Origin: Bradyrhizobium sp.
GTDB lineage: Bacteria > Pseudomonadota > Alphaproteobacteria > Rhizobiales > Xanthobacteraceae
Reading direction: 5' to 3'
Length of the DNA: 64,000 nt
Assembly (NCBI RefSeq): GCF_016213215.1
Contig: NZ_JACRAW010000007.1
Coordinates: 1-64,000 of the forward strand
The notes under the pieces were generated by a model, which had not been told where the DNA came from, did no database searches, and saw only the letters and a list, made by a program, of their open reading frames with translations. The number at the start of each line of letters is the position of its first letter. Position 1 is the first letter of the stretch. The translations under genes and the position numbers were made by a program. This document shows, in pieces, positions 24,608-33,913 of the stretch.

Positions 24608-27600
24608 GGCCCTGCCGGAAGGTTGGCGCGGTCGTCAAAGGCCCAAGCGGTGAACCGATGCTGAGCCGCTCCGCCTCGTCCAGCAGATTGCCAAGTTCGC
24701 ATGCCGTCTCCTGTCCAGGGCACCGACCATGTGCACCAGCGGCGCGTCCATATCGGACGAAAAAGTCGGCCCAGGGCAACCGTTCTGGTTGCGTGTATTC
24801 CTCGAGTGCAGCGCTGAAGCGCTCCGCGCCGTCCCAATCCCGAGAGCTTAGCGATGCATCGATCGCGTACCTGAAGAACCATAGGTGATTGTGGCTCACC
24901 GCGCCTTTGCGAAGGATCTCCTCACCTTCCATGAGGGCTGCAACACGTTCAATCGGGTTCTCAGTCGTGAGCGCAAGGTGGCCGAGAATCCACGGGCCCA
25001 CGAAGCTCGACCCGGTCTGGCGGCTGATCGCCAAGGCGCGGTACAGCAGGTCCATTGCCGCTGCGCTGCTCGCCTCTGCACGAGCGACCATGGCCAGATC
25101 GTTTAGGCTCACCGCCTCGAACCTCTTGGCGCCAAGCCGCCGAGCCAGGGTCAGCGCCCGCTCGGCATGCAGCTTCGCACGTCTAAACTCGCCGCTCGTG
25201 CGAAATACGTTGCACGCCGCGTTATGGGCGATGATTTCCGCCCGGTGGTGCCCGACCCGCGCCGCCAACTCGACCGCAGCCTGGGTCGTCGCGAGCGCGC
25301 CCGAAAAATCATTGAGATACACCTGGGTATGCGCGACCATGCTGAGGTTGGCGACTTCGATGCGGCCGGCACCGGATGCTCGCGACAGCTCCGCGCATCG
25401 GCTGAAGTGTCGATACGCGCTGGCCATCCGGCCGCGTGCGTATTCGGCATCGCCCAAGCCGCCAAGCGCACGCGCCTCCATCTCTGGCCAATTGGCTGTT
25501 CGGGCGCAGTTTAGTGCCCGCTCATGCTCCTGCAGACACTCGACGAGCCTTCCAAGCGGGAAACAGAGATTGCCGCGCAGGTGGTGGATGCGCGCGCGCG
25601 ACGCGAGGTCATCTACACCCGCCGCGGCCGCAGCCTTGTCCAGCATCGCAAAGGCCTCGTCGAAACGATCCGTCACGCGAAGCCCGGCGGCGAGCCCGAT
25701 CCGGGCGCGACACCGCTCGATGTCGAAATCGGCAACAGCCAGTGCCTGCTCGAAAGCAGCTATCGATTCCGATATTGAACCGAGGTCATGCAGGATCTCA
25801 CCGCGGAGGAGGAACAGAGCACTCACGTCGCTTCGGCTCTCGGCCAAGGCAAGCCCGCGCTCGACAAGACGTAGTGCCCGTTCGGTCCGATATTCAGCCG
25901 CTTCCGCGCGTGCTGCCTCCAGGTAGGCTCGTGGGGCGCTTTGATCCTCGGCCCGGTCGAGATGCTGTGCGCACAACGTCAGGTCGCGGTTCCTGAACCA
26001 ATCTGCCGCTCGCCGGTGCAAGTCGCGGCGCCGGCTCCTGAGGAGCGTATCGTAAATGCCTTCCTGGATCAGCGCGTGGGCGAAGAGGAAGTGATCGCCG
26101 TGCGGGCGCACCAGCAGATGCCGCACCAAGTTGTTGCAATTCGACCGGGGTTGATCGAGAAGAGCCTCCACTGCTTCCGCGGTAAAGCGCTGACCGAGGA
26201 CCGAGGCGGCTTGCACCGCCCGCTTGTCCGGGAACGCGAGCCGATCCAGGCGCGCCTGTACCAAGCTCCGAATTGACCCTGGGACACCACCATTGGCGCT
26301 CTCTTCGGCGTGCCGCAACAGTTGCTCCAGAAACAGTGGATTGCCGGCGGCCCGTTCTATGCAGCGCTGGGCAAGCTCACCCAGTGCCTCAAGATACGCT
26401 GCAGCGAGCCGGTTGGCTTCGCTCGGCTGGAGCGGGCCGAGGTCGATCGTCAGAGTGGGCTGGCTGGCAGTCGCGGGACGCCAGTCCTCGTTGAGCGGAT
26501 CGCGCTCAATCCGCGAGGTCATCACCAGCAGCGCCGGACATCCAGGGACTGTCTCGGCAAGGTTCGCTAGATGATCGAGAGTTGTTCGGTCAGCCCAGTG
26601 CAGGTCCTCAATTGCCAGCAGGCGAGGGCGACGGCTGCTCGCGCGCGTCACAAGCTCGGCGATGGTCGCTCCCTTGCCACGGTCACGGGCCGCGTTGTCC
26701 ATCGCATCGTAGAGCGTGCGCAGTTCGGTCGGTTGCGGCACGTTCAAGAGGTCGTTCAGGTACACCCGTCGCTCGTTGGCAAGCAGGCCATCCGCGATGG
26801 CCATCTCGGCCGCTGCCTCGATCTCTCCCCGGCTGCTTTCGGCCGACAGCCCGAGCAGGCTGCGGACGAGTGAGCGAATCGCGTCCTGACCGGAGCCCAT
26901 TCCAAAGTCGAGCACTAGTCCACTGTGGCAGGTGAAATCTTCTTCCTCTGCCTTCGCCTGGAACTGCTCGAGCAGGCGGGTCTTGCCTATCCCGGCCTCA
27001 CCCCTGATGTATATAACAGTGCCGCGCCTCGTGTTTCGACACCGCGCTAAGGCCGCTTCGAGCTGACGCAGTTCGCCGAGCCGTCCAACGAAGGCTCGAC
27101 CACCCGAGCGGGCCGGTTCGCGAAAGCCACGCAGTCGCCATGCCCTGACCGGCTTCGCAAGCCCCTGGATGGGGAGGTCGCCGACTTCGGAGCAGTCGAT
27201 CCGTTCGGCGAGTGCACGGTGGACTGAATCCGAAATGAGGATCTCTCCCGTGTGCGCCTGATCCGTCAAGCGCGAGGCAAGATTCACTGACTCCCCCGTG
27301 ACCGTGTACTCAAGGTGGCGCGCGCTGCCGGTGCCGCTTGCCACAACTTCGCCACTGGCAATGCCGATGTGAACGCCAATTGGGCGCCCAAGCTCGGCTG
27401 CGAGCATGGGCATACGCCGCCCAATGTCGAGGGCAGCCCGGACGCATCGCTCGGGATCATTCCCATAGGCCAGTGGGGCCCCGAAAACCGCCATCACGCA
27501 ATCGCCGATGTGCTTGTCCACGCTCCCGCCGTGATCAACGACGCTGGCGTCGGCGAGGTTGAAGAACCTTTCGAGGAGGGCGTGAATTTCCTCAGAGTCG

Positions 27601-27920
27601 AGTTCGTCGGCGAGCTTTGTGTAGCCGGCGAGGTCGGCAAACAACACCGTCACTTGCCGCCGCTCGGCCTCCGGCAGCGACGAAATCGTCCGAGATATGG
27701 AGGCTGCGCCAGGGACAGAAATGGACCCCGGCGCTGCTCCATCGTGCAAGGCCGTGATCGCGGCAAGCAGCTTGCGGCGGTGGCCGAGCGAGGTGACGCC
27801 GATCGCAATCAGATCGTCGGACGTGAGTTGGGTGAGGAGCTCGGCGTCAATGTCGTTCTCGCGGAACGATTGCTCGTATTGCCCTAGCCCCAGACCGTGC
27901 AGCCATGCCGCAACGTTCAT
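24594..27920 (-). CDS. Large signalling protein: SAM domain, class III nucleotide cyclase, AAA ATPase, TPR repeats
   Basis: 1108 residues. A SAM domain (1-60, VAAWLHGLGLGQYEQSF) precedes a class III cyclase domain (85-235): metal aspartates Asp96 (LFADLAGYT) and Asp140 (HIGD), Lys136, and Glu210-x-x-Asn213-x-x-x-Arg217 in TGESVNLASR. The usual substrate-binding Asp is Glu here, so nucleotide preference is uncertain. An ATPase domain follows (Walker A GEAGIGKT 307-314, Walker B LLAIEDLHWAD 434-444), then a long helical TPR-like region to the end. Probably a cytoplasmic sensor. The last residues (RQGRRAD) are encoded by a repeat element. Paralogue at 29085-32453 points the other way. Confidence 0.88.
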   Translation of the reverse strand: MNVAAWLHGLGLGQYEQSFRENDIDAELLTQLTSDDLIAIGVTSLGHRRKLLAAITALHDGAAPGSISVPGAASISRTISSLPEAERRQVTVLFADLAGYTKLADELDSEEIHALLERFFNLADASVVDHGGSVDKHIGDCVMAVFGAPLAYGNDPERCVRAALDIGRRMPMLAAELGRPIGVHIGIASGEVVASGTGSARHLEYTVTGESVNLASRLTDQAHTGEILISDSVHRALAERIDCSEVGDLPIQGLAKPVRAWRLRGFREPARSGGRAFVGRLGELRQLEAALARCRNTRRGTVIYIRGEAGIGKTRLLEQFQAKAEEEDFTCHSGLVLDFGMGSGQDAIRSLVRSLLGLSAESSRGEIEAAAEMAIADGLLANERRVYLNDLLNVPQPTELRTLYDAMDNAARDRGKGATIAELVTRASSRRPRLLAIEDLHWADRTTLDHLANLAETVPGCPALLVMTSRIERDPLNEDWRPATASQPTLTIDLGPLQPSEANRLAAAYLEALGELAQRCIERAAGNPLFLEQLLRHAEESANGGVPGSIRSLVQARLDRLAFPDKRAVQAASVLGQRFTAEAVEALLDQPRSNCNNLVRHLLVRPHGDHFLFAHALIQEGIYDTLLRSRRRDLHRRAADWFRNRDLTLCAQHLDRAEDQSAPRAYLEAARAEAAEYRTERALRLVERGLALAESRSDVSALFLLRGEILHDLGSISESIAAFEQALAVADFDIERCRARIGLAAGLRVTDRFDEAFAMLDKAAAAAGVDDLASRARIHHLRGNLCFPLGRLVECLQEHERALNCARTANWPEMEARALGGLGDAEYARGRMASAYRHFSRCAELSRASGAGRIEVANLSMVAHTQVYLNDFSGALATTQAAVELAARVGHHRAEIIAHNAACNVFRTSGEFRRAKLHAERALTLARRLGAKRFEAVSLNDLAMVARAEASSAAAMDLLYRALAISRQTGSSFVGPWILGHLALTTENPIERVAALMEGEEILRKGAVSHNHLWFFRYAIDASLSSRDWDGAERFSAALEEYTQPERLPWADFFVRYGRAAGAHGRCPGQETACELGNLLDEAERLSIGSPLGPLTTAPTFRQGRRAD

Positions 27921-28656
27921 GGCGCCTCCTGGCTCAGTTCTTCAAGAGAGCATCGGATTATCCAGCCTAGCCCAAACCAGGGAAGAAGACCTGCGAAATG
28001 TCAGCGCACCGAAGGCATGAGAAGGTGAGCTCCTTGCCCTCTCCGACGAGCCGCTTGACGTGCCTGTGTCTGGAACCGGGCCACCATTGATCGCAGCGGG
28101 GAAAGCTCGATGCGTCTCGAGCACTGACGCTCCCTCATTGTCGTCGCGTGCAATGACGGCATGGAATTTCCCCGCAACCTCGACGTCATTCCGGGCTCGA
28201 TGCTTCGCATCGCGCCGCAATGACCATGCAGATGCTCTCCCGGTCCTGCTCAGCCGTCATTGCGAATGAGGCGCGAGCATGGTTGTCAAAGGAACGGCCG
28301 TTGTTCGCCGCTCCCACGTTCCCAAGGGGATTGCTCGGCTCAGCATGGCACCATTCGGGCTGCACATATGACACAGAAATGGCACTCTTGTGTCTAAGGA
28401 GGTGGCTGCAATTGGCCTACGCCAGCCGGTGAACAGATATTCGCCGGCTTCTTGCTGGTCGCCCTCAGATGGTCGTCGATGGCTTGGCGCGCGGACCGTT
28501 CGACCGGTCGTCCCGTCTTCTTCTGCCGGAAGCTTGCGCGATCGGCTTTACGCGCAAAGTTAATGATCCGGTTTGTTCCCGCGAGTTCCTGATTTCCCGC
28601 ACAGGTCAGCAGTAGTATGATGCGGCCGTTACCCAGGCTAACCTGAGGGATGGCCT
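27921..28656. other. 735-bp intergenic region between the divergent cyclase genes
   Basis: No gene seen. It contains decayed repeat pieces (for example TCATTCCGGGCTCGATGCTT near 28190 and TCATTGCGAATGAGGCGCGAG near 28257). It must hold the promoters for both divergent units, but none is obvious. Confidence 0.5.
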
Positions 28657-29043
28657 ATGACGAACCTAGCCCCCGACGTCACAGCCGAAATTGCCGCGAG
28701 TTATGCCGAGTGGGATTTGGCGTTCAACAAAGCTGACACAAAGGCTGTTGCCGCAGCGTACGTCTCCAATGCCAAAGTGCTGCCGCCGACCCACGAAGTC
28801 ATATCTGGTCCGGCTGAGATCGAGAAGTTCTTTGCTGGGCTTTTTTCGAGCGGATTCACTGATCACGCCCTGACGATCATAGATGCGGGTGGTGACGAGA
28901 AGGTCGCCTACAGCACGGCCAAATGGAGCGCTCGCGGCAAGGGGGCGGATGGGTCCCGCCAAGCCTTCGGCGGCATCGCCACGCACGTGTTTGAGCGTCA
29001 GGCGGACGGCTCGCTGAAGCTGAGGTTGCACACCTTCAACTAA
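28657..29043 (+). CDS. NTF2-like (SnoaL/DUF4440-type) protein
   Basis: 128 residues of the cone-like NTF2 fold: IAASYAEWDLAFNKADTKAVAAAYV, VLPPTHEVISGPAEIEKFF, then THVFERQADGSLKLRLHTFN. Related proteins are small-molecule isomerases or unknown. ATG 28657. Only 41 nt separate it from the downstream cyclase gene on the same strand, so the two are likely one operon; it might bind the ligand or modulate the cyclase, which is inference only. Confidence 0.85.
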   Translation: MTNLAPDVTAEIAASYAEWDLAFNKADTKAVAAAYVSNAKVLPPTHEVISGPAEIEKFFAGLFSSGFTDHALTIIDAGGDEKVAYSTAKWSARGKGADGSRQAFGGIATHVFERQADGSLKLRLHTFN

Positions 29044-29084
29044 GCCGACCGTACGCCTCGCTGACCCGATCGAGGAGGCGTTGC

Positions 29085-32000
29085 GTGAATATTGCGGAAT
29101 GGCTTCATGGTCTTGGGCTGGAGCGCTACTCACAGGCCTTTCAAGACGCGGAAGTCACGCCCGAGGTCCTGCCAGAGTTGACCGAAGCCGATCTGCGGGA
29201 ACTCGGCTTGCCACTCGGCCCGCGCAAGACGGTGCTGAAGGCAATCCACGCGCTCGCTTCCTCGGTCAGTCCGGCACCTGTGGCTCGCGCCTCGGCTGAA
29301 CAGCCCGGCCTGCTCCTGCCATCGGAGGCAGACCGGCGGCAGCTCACGGTCATGTTCGTCGATCTGGTCGGTTCGACTCAGCTCGCCTCGGGACGTGATC
29401 TCGAGGAGCTGCGTGACTTGATGCAGGCCTACCATAGCACAGTAGCGAGCGAGATCACCCGGTTTGAGGGCCACGTCGCCAAGTTCCTGGGCGACGGCGT
29501 TCTGGCGTACTTCGGCTGGCCGCGGGCACATGAAGATGAGGCGGAGCGCGCAGTTCGCGCAGGGCTTCGGATAAGCAAGGCGGTTGCCGCTCTTACCGAG
29601 CCGAGTGGTTCAGCACTTGCCGCTCGTGTTGGCATGGCAACCGGCCTGGTCGTCGTCGGCGAACTGACTGGCGCGGGAGAAGCTCGCGAGCGGTCCGTTG
29701 TCGGAGAGACCCCGAACCTGGCTGCCCGACTGCAAGCACTCGCCGAACCTGGCGGCGTGGTGATCGCGGAGTCAACGCGCCGCCTCCTTGGAGCAGCCTT
29801 CATATATCAGGACCTGGGCGCGGTGCCTCTAAAGGGGTTCCCTGACCCGGTACGAGCATGGCTCGTCATCGGCGAAGGCGCCGCCGAGAGTCGATTCGAC
29901 GCACAGCACGGAGTGTCGACCACGGCGCTGGTCGGGCGAGACCAGGAACTGGCACTTCTCTTGAACCGGTGGGAGCAAGCAAAAGAGCGAGAGGGGCAAA
30001 TCGTCTTGCTTGGCGGCGAACCAGGCATCGGCAAATCGCGCCTCGTGCGTGCCCTCCGCGACTTACTTGCGGGCGAGTCACACATACCGCTGAGCCATTT
30101 CTGTTCGCCTTTCCATAAGAACAGCGCGTTATACCCTGTCATTGGGCTCCTTGAACGGGCGGCGGGTATACGGAGGGAAGACCCTCCCGAAGAGCAGCTC
30201 GACAAGCTTGAGGCGATGCTTGCTCTTGCGACAGACACCGTGCACGAGAGCGCCCCGGTTCTCGCGGATCTGTTGGCCATCCCGGCAGGCGGGCGCTACC
30301 CGCCAATGGAGCTCAGTCCCCACCAAAAGAAGGAACGAACGTTTCAGGCTCTGTTGGAGCAGATACGAGGTTTAGCGGTAAAGCAGCCGGTTCTTGCCAT
30401 CTACGAGGACGTCCACTGGGCCGATCCAACCTCGCTCGAATTCCTTGACCGCGTTGTTGACGAGGTGCAGCGGCTCCCGATCCTGATGATTGTTACCTTC
30501 CGATCGGAATTCGTTCCGCGCTGGACCGGGCATGGGCACGTATCAGCGCTCTTTTTGAGCCGGCTGGGGCGCAGGCAAGGCGCTGCCGTAATCGATCGGA
30601 TCACCGGCGGCAAGCTGCTTCCACAGGAGGTGCTCGAGCAGATCTTGGCCAAGACGGACGGCGTTCCGTTGTTCGTCGAAGAGCTTACCAAGACCGTCCT
30701 TGAATCGGGGCTGCTAAAGGAACGGGGAAGCTGCTATGAGCTGATCGGTCCCTTACCCCCGCTGGCGATCCCGACGACGCTCCAGGATTCGCTAATGGCC
30801 CGTCTTGACCGGCTCGCGCCAGTCAAGGAGGTCGCCCAGATCGCAGCCTGCATTGGGCGTGAGTTTGCACACAATCTCTTGAGAGCCGTAACGCCGCTCG
30901 GTGAAGATGCCCTCCAGCATGCTCTCAATGAACTCCTGGAGGCGGAACTCATCTTCCGACGCGGAGTACCCCCGGATCTTGGCTACAGCTTCAAACATGC
31001 CCTGGTGCAGGATATCGCGCACGAAAGCCTCCTAAAGAGCAAGCGACAACAGATCCACACTCGTATCGCCGCAGCTCTCCAAGAACGTTATCCGGCTCGT
31101 GCGGAGATGGAGCCAGAGACGATAGCTTTGCATCTCACCGAGGCCGGGCTGGCAGCCAAAGCGGTCGGCTACTGGCTGCAGGCCGGCAGAAATGCCGCTG
31201 GGCGCTCCGCCAATCTTGAAGCAATCACTCATCTCACAAACGGACTGGAAGCACTCAAAGCCTGTCCTGAAGGGCCTGAGCGGGATCGCCAGGAACTCGC
31301 GCTCCAAACGGCAATTGGAGGCCCGCTGATAGCCATTCACGGATACACAGCTCCCCAGCTCGGCAATGCGTTCACTAGGGCTCACGCTCTCTGCAGAGAG
31401 CTAGATGACACGGATGCCTTGTTCGCCACTCTCAGCGGCAAGTTCATTTTCCATTTCGTAAGAGGCGACTACGGCGCCATGCAGAGTTTGCTTGCCGAGG
31501 CGCAACGCGCCGCCGAGAGCACCAATGACATGGCCCTTGAACTGGGTGCCCATCGTTTGGCAGCGCTCACGGCTATGCACGCCGGCGACTTCCTTACGGC
31601 GCACTCCAAGTTCGAGCTGATATTGGCTCGTTACGACCCGGGCGTACATCGGCCGCCCCCTGTGCACTATGTTCATGACCCGAAGGCTTCTGCCCTACCC
31701 TACTTGGCGATTGTGCTTTGGATACTCGGCTACCCCGAGCAGGCCAACAAGGCGAGCCGCGCCGCGTTTGAGTATGCTGCCGAGCTGAATCAGACAAACC
31801 TCACCGCCCATGTCGCGATCTATGGCGGAGCGGGAACTGCGGAGCTGATGGGGGATGTGGCGGCGACCCATGCGCACGCGGATGCCGTTGTCGATCTCGC
31901 CGATCAACACAGCTTGAATTACTGGCGCCTGAGCGGCCTCATCCTGAGGGGCTGGGCCACGGTCCAGGAGGGTGACGCGGAGAATGGCCTGACACTGATG

Positions 32001-32453
32001 CGGCAAAGTCTGAACGCGCGGGATCGGCTCGGTGCCAGCTGGTACCAGGTGCGATACTTGTGCATGCTGGCGTCGACGTATTTGCAGCTTGGTGATGGCG
32101 AAAAGGGCCTCGCTGCGCTCACGGAAGCAAAAGAACTCGCCGCGCGTAACGATGAACAAATGTGGCTGTCAGAACTTGCATGCATCGAAGGCCAACTGCG
32201 CCGGCTTTGTGGTGCTCCACCGCGCGAGGTCGAGGCTTATCTGCAGAATGCACTGAACGTTGCGCGTGGTCAAAGCGCAAAGTCGTTGGAGTTGCGTGCG
32301 GCCACCAGTCTGGCTCGGCTTTGGCGCGATGAAGGGAGGGGTGCCGAAGCGCGGGCTCTTCTGGCCCCAATTTACGGATGGTTCGCGGAAGGTTTCGAAA
32401 CCTCTGACCTCGTTGCCGCCAAGGCACTCATCGCGGAATTGCTTGAGCTCTAG
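29085..32453 (+). CDS. Large signalling protein: SAM domain, class III nucleotide cyclase, AAA ATPase, TPR repeats (paralogue)
   Basis: 1122 residues, GTG start with GAGGAGG 6 nt upstream. SAM domain (1-58, IAEWLHGLGLERYSQAF); cyclase domain (85-235) with Asp93 (MFVDLVGST), Lys133, Asp137 (FLGD), Glu208-Asn211-Arg215 (GETPNLAAR); ATPase Walker A GEPGIGKS (311-318) and Walker B VLAIYEDVHWAD (436-447); C-terminal TPR-like helices from about 640. Same architecture as 24594-27920 but clearly diverged. The Glu in place of the usual purine-specifying Asp is shared by both. Preceded by the NTF2-like gene. Confidence 0.9.
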   Translation: MNIAEWLHGLGLERYSQAFQDAEVTPEVLPELTEADLRELGLPLGPRKTVLKAIHALASSVSPAPVARASAEQPGLLLPSEADRRQLTVMFVDLVGSTQLASGRDLEELRDLMQAYHSTVASEITRFEGHVAKFLGDGVLAYFGWPRAHEDEAERAVRAGLRISKAVAALTEPSGSALAARVGMATGLVVVGELTGAGEARERSVVGETPNLAARLQALAEPGGVVIAESTRRLLGAAFIYQDLGAVPLKGFPDPVRAWLVIGEGAAESRFDAQHGVSTTALVGRDQELALLLNRWEQAKEREGQIVLLGGEPGIGKSRLVRALRDLLAGESHIPLSHFCSPFHKNSALYPVIGLLERAAGIRREDPPEEQLDKLEAMLALATDTVHESAPVLADLLAIPAGGRYPPMELSPHQKKERTFQALLEQIRGLAVKQPVLAIYEDVHWADPTSLEFLDRVVDEVQRLPILMIVTFRSEFVPRWTGHGHVSALFLSRLGRRQGAAVIDRITGGKLLPQEVLEQILAKTDGVPLFVEELTKTVLESGLLKERGSCYELIGPLPPLAIPTTLQDSLMARLDRLAPVKEVAQIAACIGREFAHNLLRAVTPLGEDALQHALNELLEAELIFRRGVPPDLGYSFKHALVQDIAHESLLKSKRQQIHTRIAAALQERYPARAEMEPETIALHLTEAGLAAKAVGYWLQAGRNAAGRSANLEAITHLTNGLEALKACPEGPERDRQELALQTAIGGPLIAIHGYTAPQLGNAFTRAHALCRELDDTDALFATLSGKFIFHFVRGDYGAMQSLLAEAQRAAESTNDMALELGAHRLAALTAMHAGDFLTAHSKFELILARYDPGVHRPPPVHYVHDPKASALPYLAIVLWILGYPEQANKASRAAFEYAAELNQTNLTAHVAIYGGAGTAELMGDVAATHAHADAVVDLADQHSLNYWRLSGLILRGWATVQEGDAENGLTLMRQSLNARDRLGASWYQVRYLCMLASTYLQLGDGEKGLAALTEAKELAARNDEQMWLSELACIEGQLRRLCGAPPREVEAYLQNALNVARGQSAKSLELRAATSLARLWRDEGRGAEARALLAPIYGWFAEGFETSDLVAAKALIAELLEL

Positions 32454-32892
32454 TGCTGCGCTTCGGTGATTCGGTACACCAGCTGCCGCGACAGGCGCGC
32501 GATGCTTGTGCCGATCGGTACTGCGATGAACCTGATCTGTAAGGCGCCGGATGTTCGCTCAAGAGCGTCCTGGCCTGCCTTCACTTCCACCTGTGGCCCC
32601 TCTGACCAACCGCTTGATGCGGGCCGCGGCCGGCGACCGCGCAGGGAACGCCGAGGGAACGCCGGGTGTCGTCGGCTGTACCTGTATGCTCGTGTGCAGC
32701 TTCTTTACGCAATTTGCACACGGGACCGCGGGTGCAGCGGGCACCCGGTCTTCCTGCGCCCTCTTCATTGAAGGAGGGCGGGAGCCGAACGAAAACTCGG
32801 GCAAAACTGCTGCGAGAATGCACAGGCTTGCCTTTACTTTGCCACACGATATGCTTTGTATCGCAAAGTTAACTGGGGCGGAGCCGGTTCAC
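32454..32892. other. Intergenic region upstream of the membrane protein/regulator/uppS group
   Basis: No protein gene is convincing here. The main feature is the palindrome at 32854-32868 just before the start of the next gene. Confidence 0.5.
32854..32868 (+). promoter_or_regulatory. Candidate operator CTTTG-N5-CAAAG, first copy
   Basis: CTTTGTATCGCAAAG, 25 nt before the GTG at 32893. It matches the arms of the palindrome at 33899-33913 in the same gene group, which encodes a winged-helix regulator. Confidence 0.6.
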
Positions 32893-33519
32893 GTGCAGAT
32901 GCGCGACCTCGACAAGGCGTTGGCCGATATCGTGGCCATTCGCAGCCAGATTGCTGCGGGTACTGCGTTCCGCGGTTATGGACCGGCGACGATGGCGATG
33001 ACCGGCGCCATTGCCCTGATCACGGCGGTCCTGCAATCCTTCTGGCTCGACAATCCGACCGCCAACCCGCTGCCGTTCTTCCTCGGCTGGGCCGCGGCGG
33101 CGGCGCTGTCCGTGATCATGATCTGGATCGAGATGCGGGCGCGCTCGCGCCGCCATCATTCCGGTCTTGCCGATGCGATGATTCACCAGGCGATCGAGCA
33201 GTTCCTGCCGGCCGGCGCGGCCGGCGTGGTGCTGGCCGCGCTGCTGTGGAAGTTCGCGCCGGAAGAGCTGTGGTTGCTGCCGGGGCTGTGGCAGGTGCTG
33301 ACGTCGCTGGGCATCTTCGCCTCGGTCCATTCACTGCCGCGAACCGTCGCGCTGGCCGGCGCCTGGTACTTCGTGTCGGGCTTTGCCGTGGTGCTGCTGG
33401 CGAGCCAGAGCCACACGCTCTCACCCTGGACGATGGGGCTGCCGTTCGTGATCGGTCAGTCGGTGATGGCGGGCATTCTCTATTTTGCTTCCGGAGACAA
33501 GGATGCCGAAGTCGGATAG
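32893..33519 (+). CDS. Integral membrane protein, first gene of a three-gene group
   Basis: 208 residues. A short amphipathic N-terminus (RDLDKALADIVAIRSQIAAGTAFRGYG) precedes about five to six transmembrane segments, with a cytoplasmic EMRARSRRHHSGLADAM loop. GTG 32893 has GGAG 10 nt upstream; ATG 32899 is the alternative. The frame is open upstream to 32551 but that part is not protein-like. Ends 17 nt after the regulator gene begins, so translation is coupled. Function unknown. Confidence 0.75.
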   Translation: MQMRDLDKALADIVAIRSQIAAGTAFRGYGPATMAMTGAIALITAVLQSFWLDNPTANPLPFFLGWAAAAALSVIMIWIEMRARSRRHHSGLADAMIHQAIEQFLPAGAAGVVLAALLWKFAPEELWLLPGLWQVLTSLGIFASVHSLPRTVALAGAWYFVSGFAVVLLASQSHTLSPWTMGLPFVIGQSVMAGILYFASGDKDAEVG

Positions 33520-33877
33520 CGCACCGTTCGCCTACGAGGGCCTCGACCGCGTCATTCACGAGAAGGCGCGGCTCGGGTTGCTGACCTCGCTCATGACGCA
33601 TCCCAAGGGGCTGGCGTTTGCCGACCTCAAGCAGCTTTGCGGCCTGACCGACGGCAATCTCAGCCGCCACCTCCAGGTGCTGCAGGAAGCCGGCCTCGTC
33701 GAGGTGATCAAGGGTCATGAGGGCAACCGGCCCCATACGACTTGTCACCTCACCAAGGCCGGCCGCCGTCGCTTTCTCGATTATCTCGCCGTGCTGGAGC
33801 GCCTGGTGCGCGACGCCGCGAAAGCCGCGGGCCGGGAGCACACGGCGCTCGGCCGTCTCGGCATGCTGCCGACCTGA
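33503..33877 (+). CDS. MarR/ArsR-like winged-helix transcriptional regulator
   Basis: 124 residues. HTH and wing are plain: LGLLTSLMTHPKGLAFADLKQLCGLTDGNLSRHLQVLQEAGLVEV, KGHEGNRPHTTCHLT (wing), then the C-terminal helix RRRFLDYLAVLERLV. Resembles the winged-helix family PF13601. ATG 33503 has GGAG 6 nt upstream. Overlaps the membrane-protein gene and precedes uppS by 28 nt. It probably binds the two CTTTG-N5-CAAAG palindromes. Confidence 0.88.
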   Translation: MPKSDSAPFAYEGLDRVIHEKARLGLLTSLMTHPKGLAFADLKQLCGLTDGNLSRHLQVLQEAGLVEVIKGHEGNRPHTTCHLTKAGRRRFLDYLAVLERLVRDAAKAAGREHTALGRLGMLPT

Positions 33878-33898
33878 TCTCCCTTTTTTAACCGGAGA

Positions 33899-33913
33899 CT
33901 TTGCAATGCAAAG
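33899..33913 (+). promoter_or_regulatory. Candidate operator CTTTGCA-A-TGCAAAG over the uppS start codon
   Basis: Perfect 7+1+7 palindrome; the ATG of the uppS-type gene (33906) lies inside it. Same arms as 32854-32868. Confidence 0.6.
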
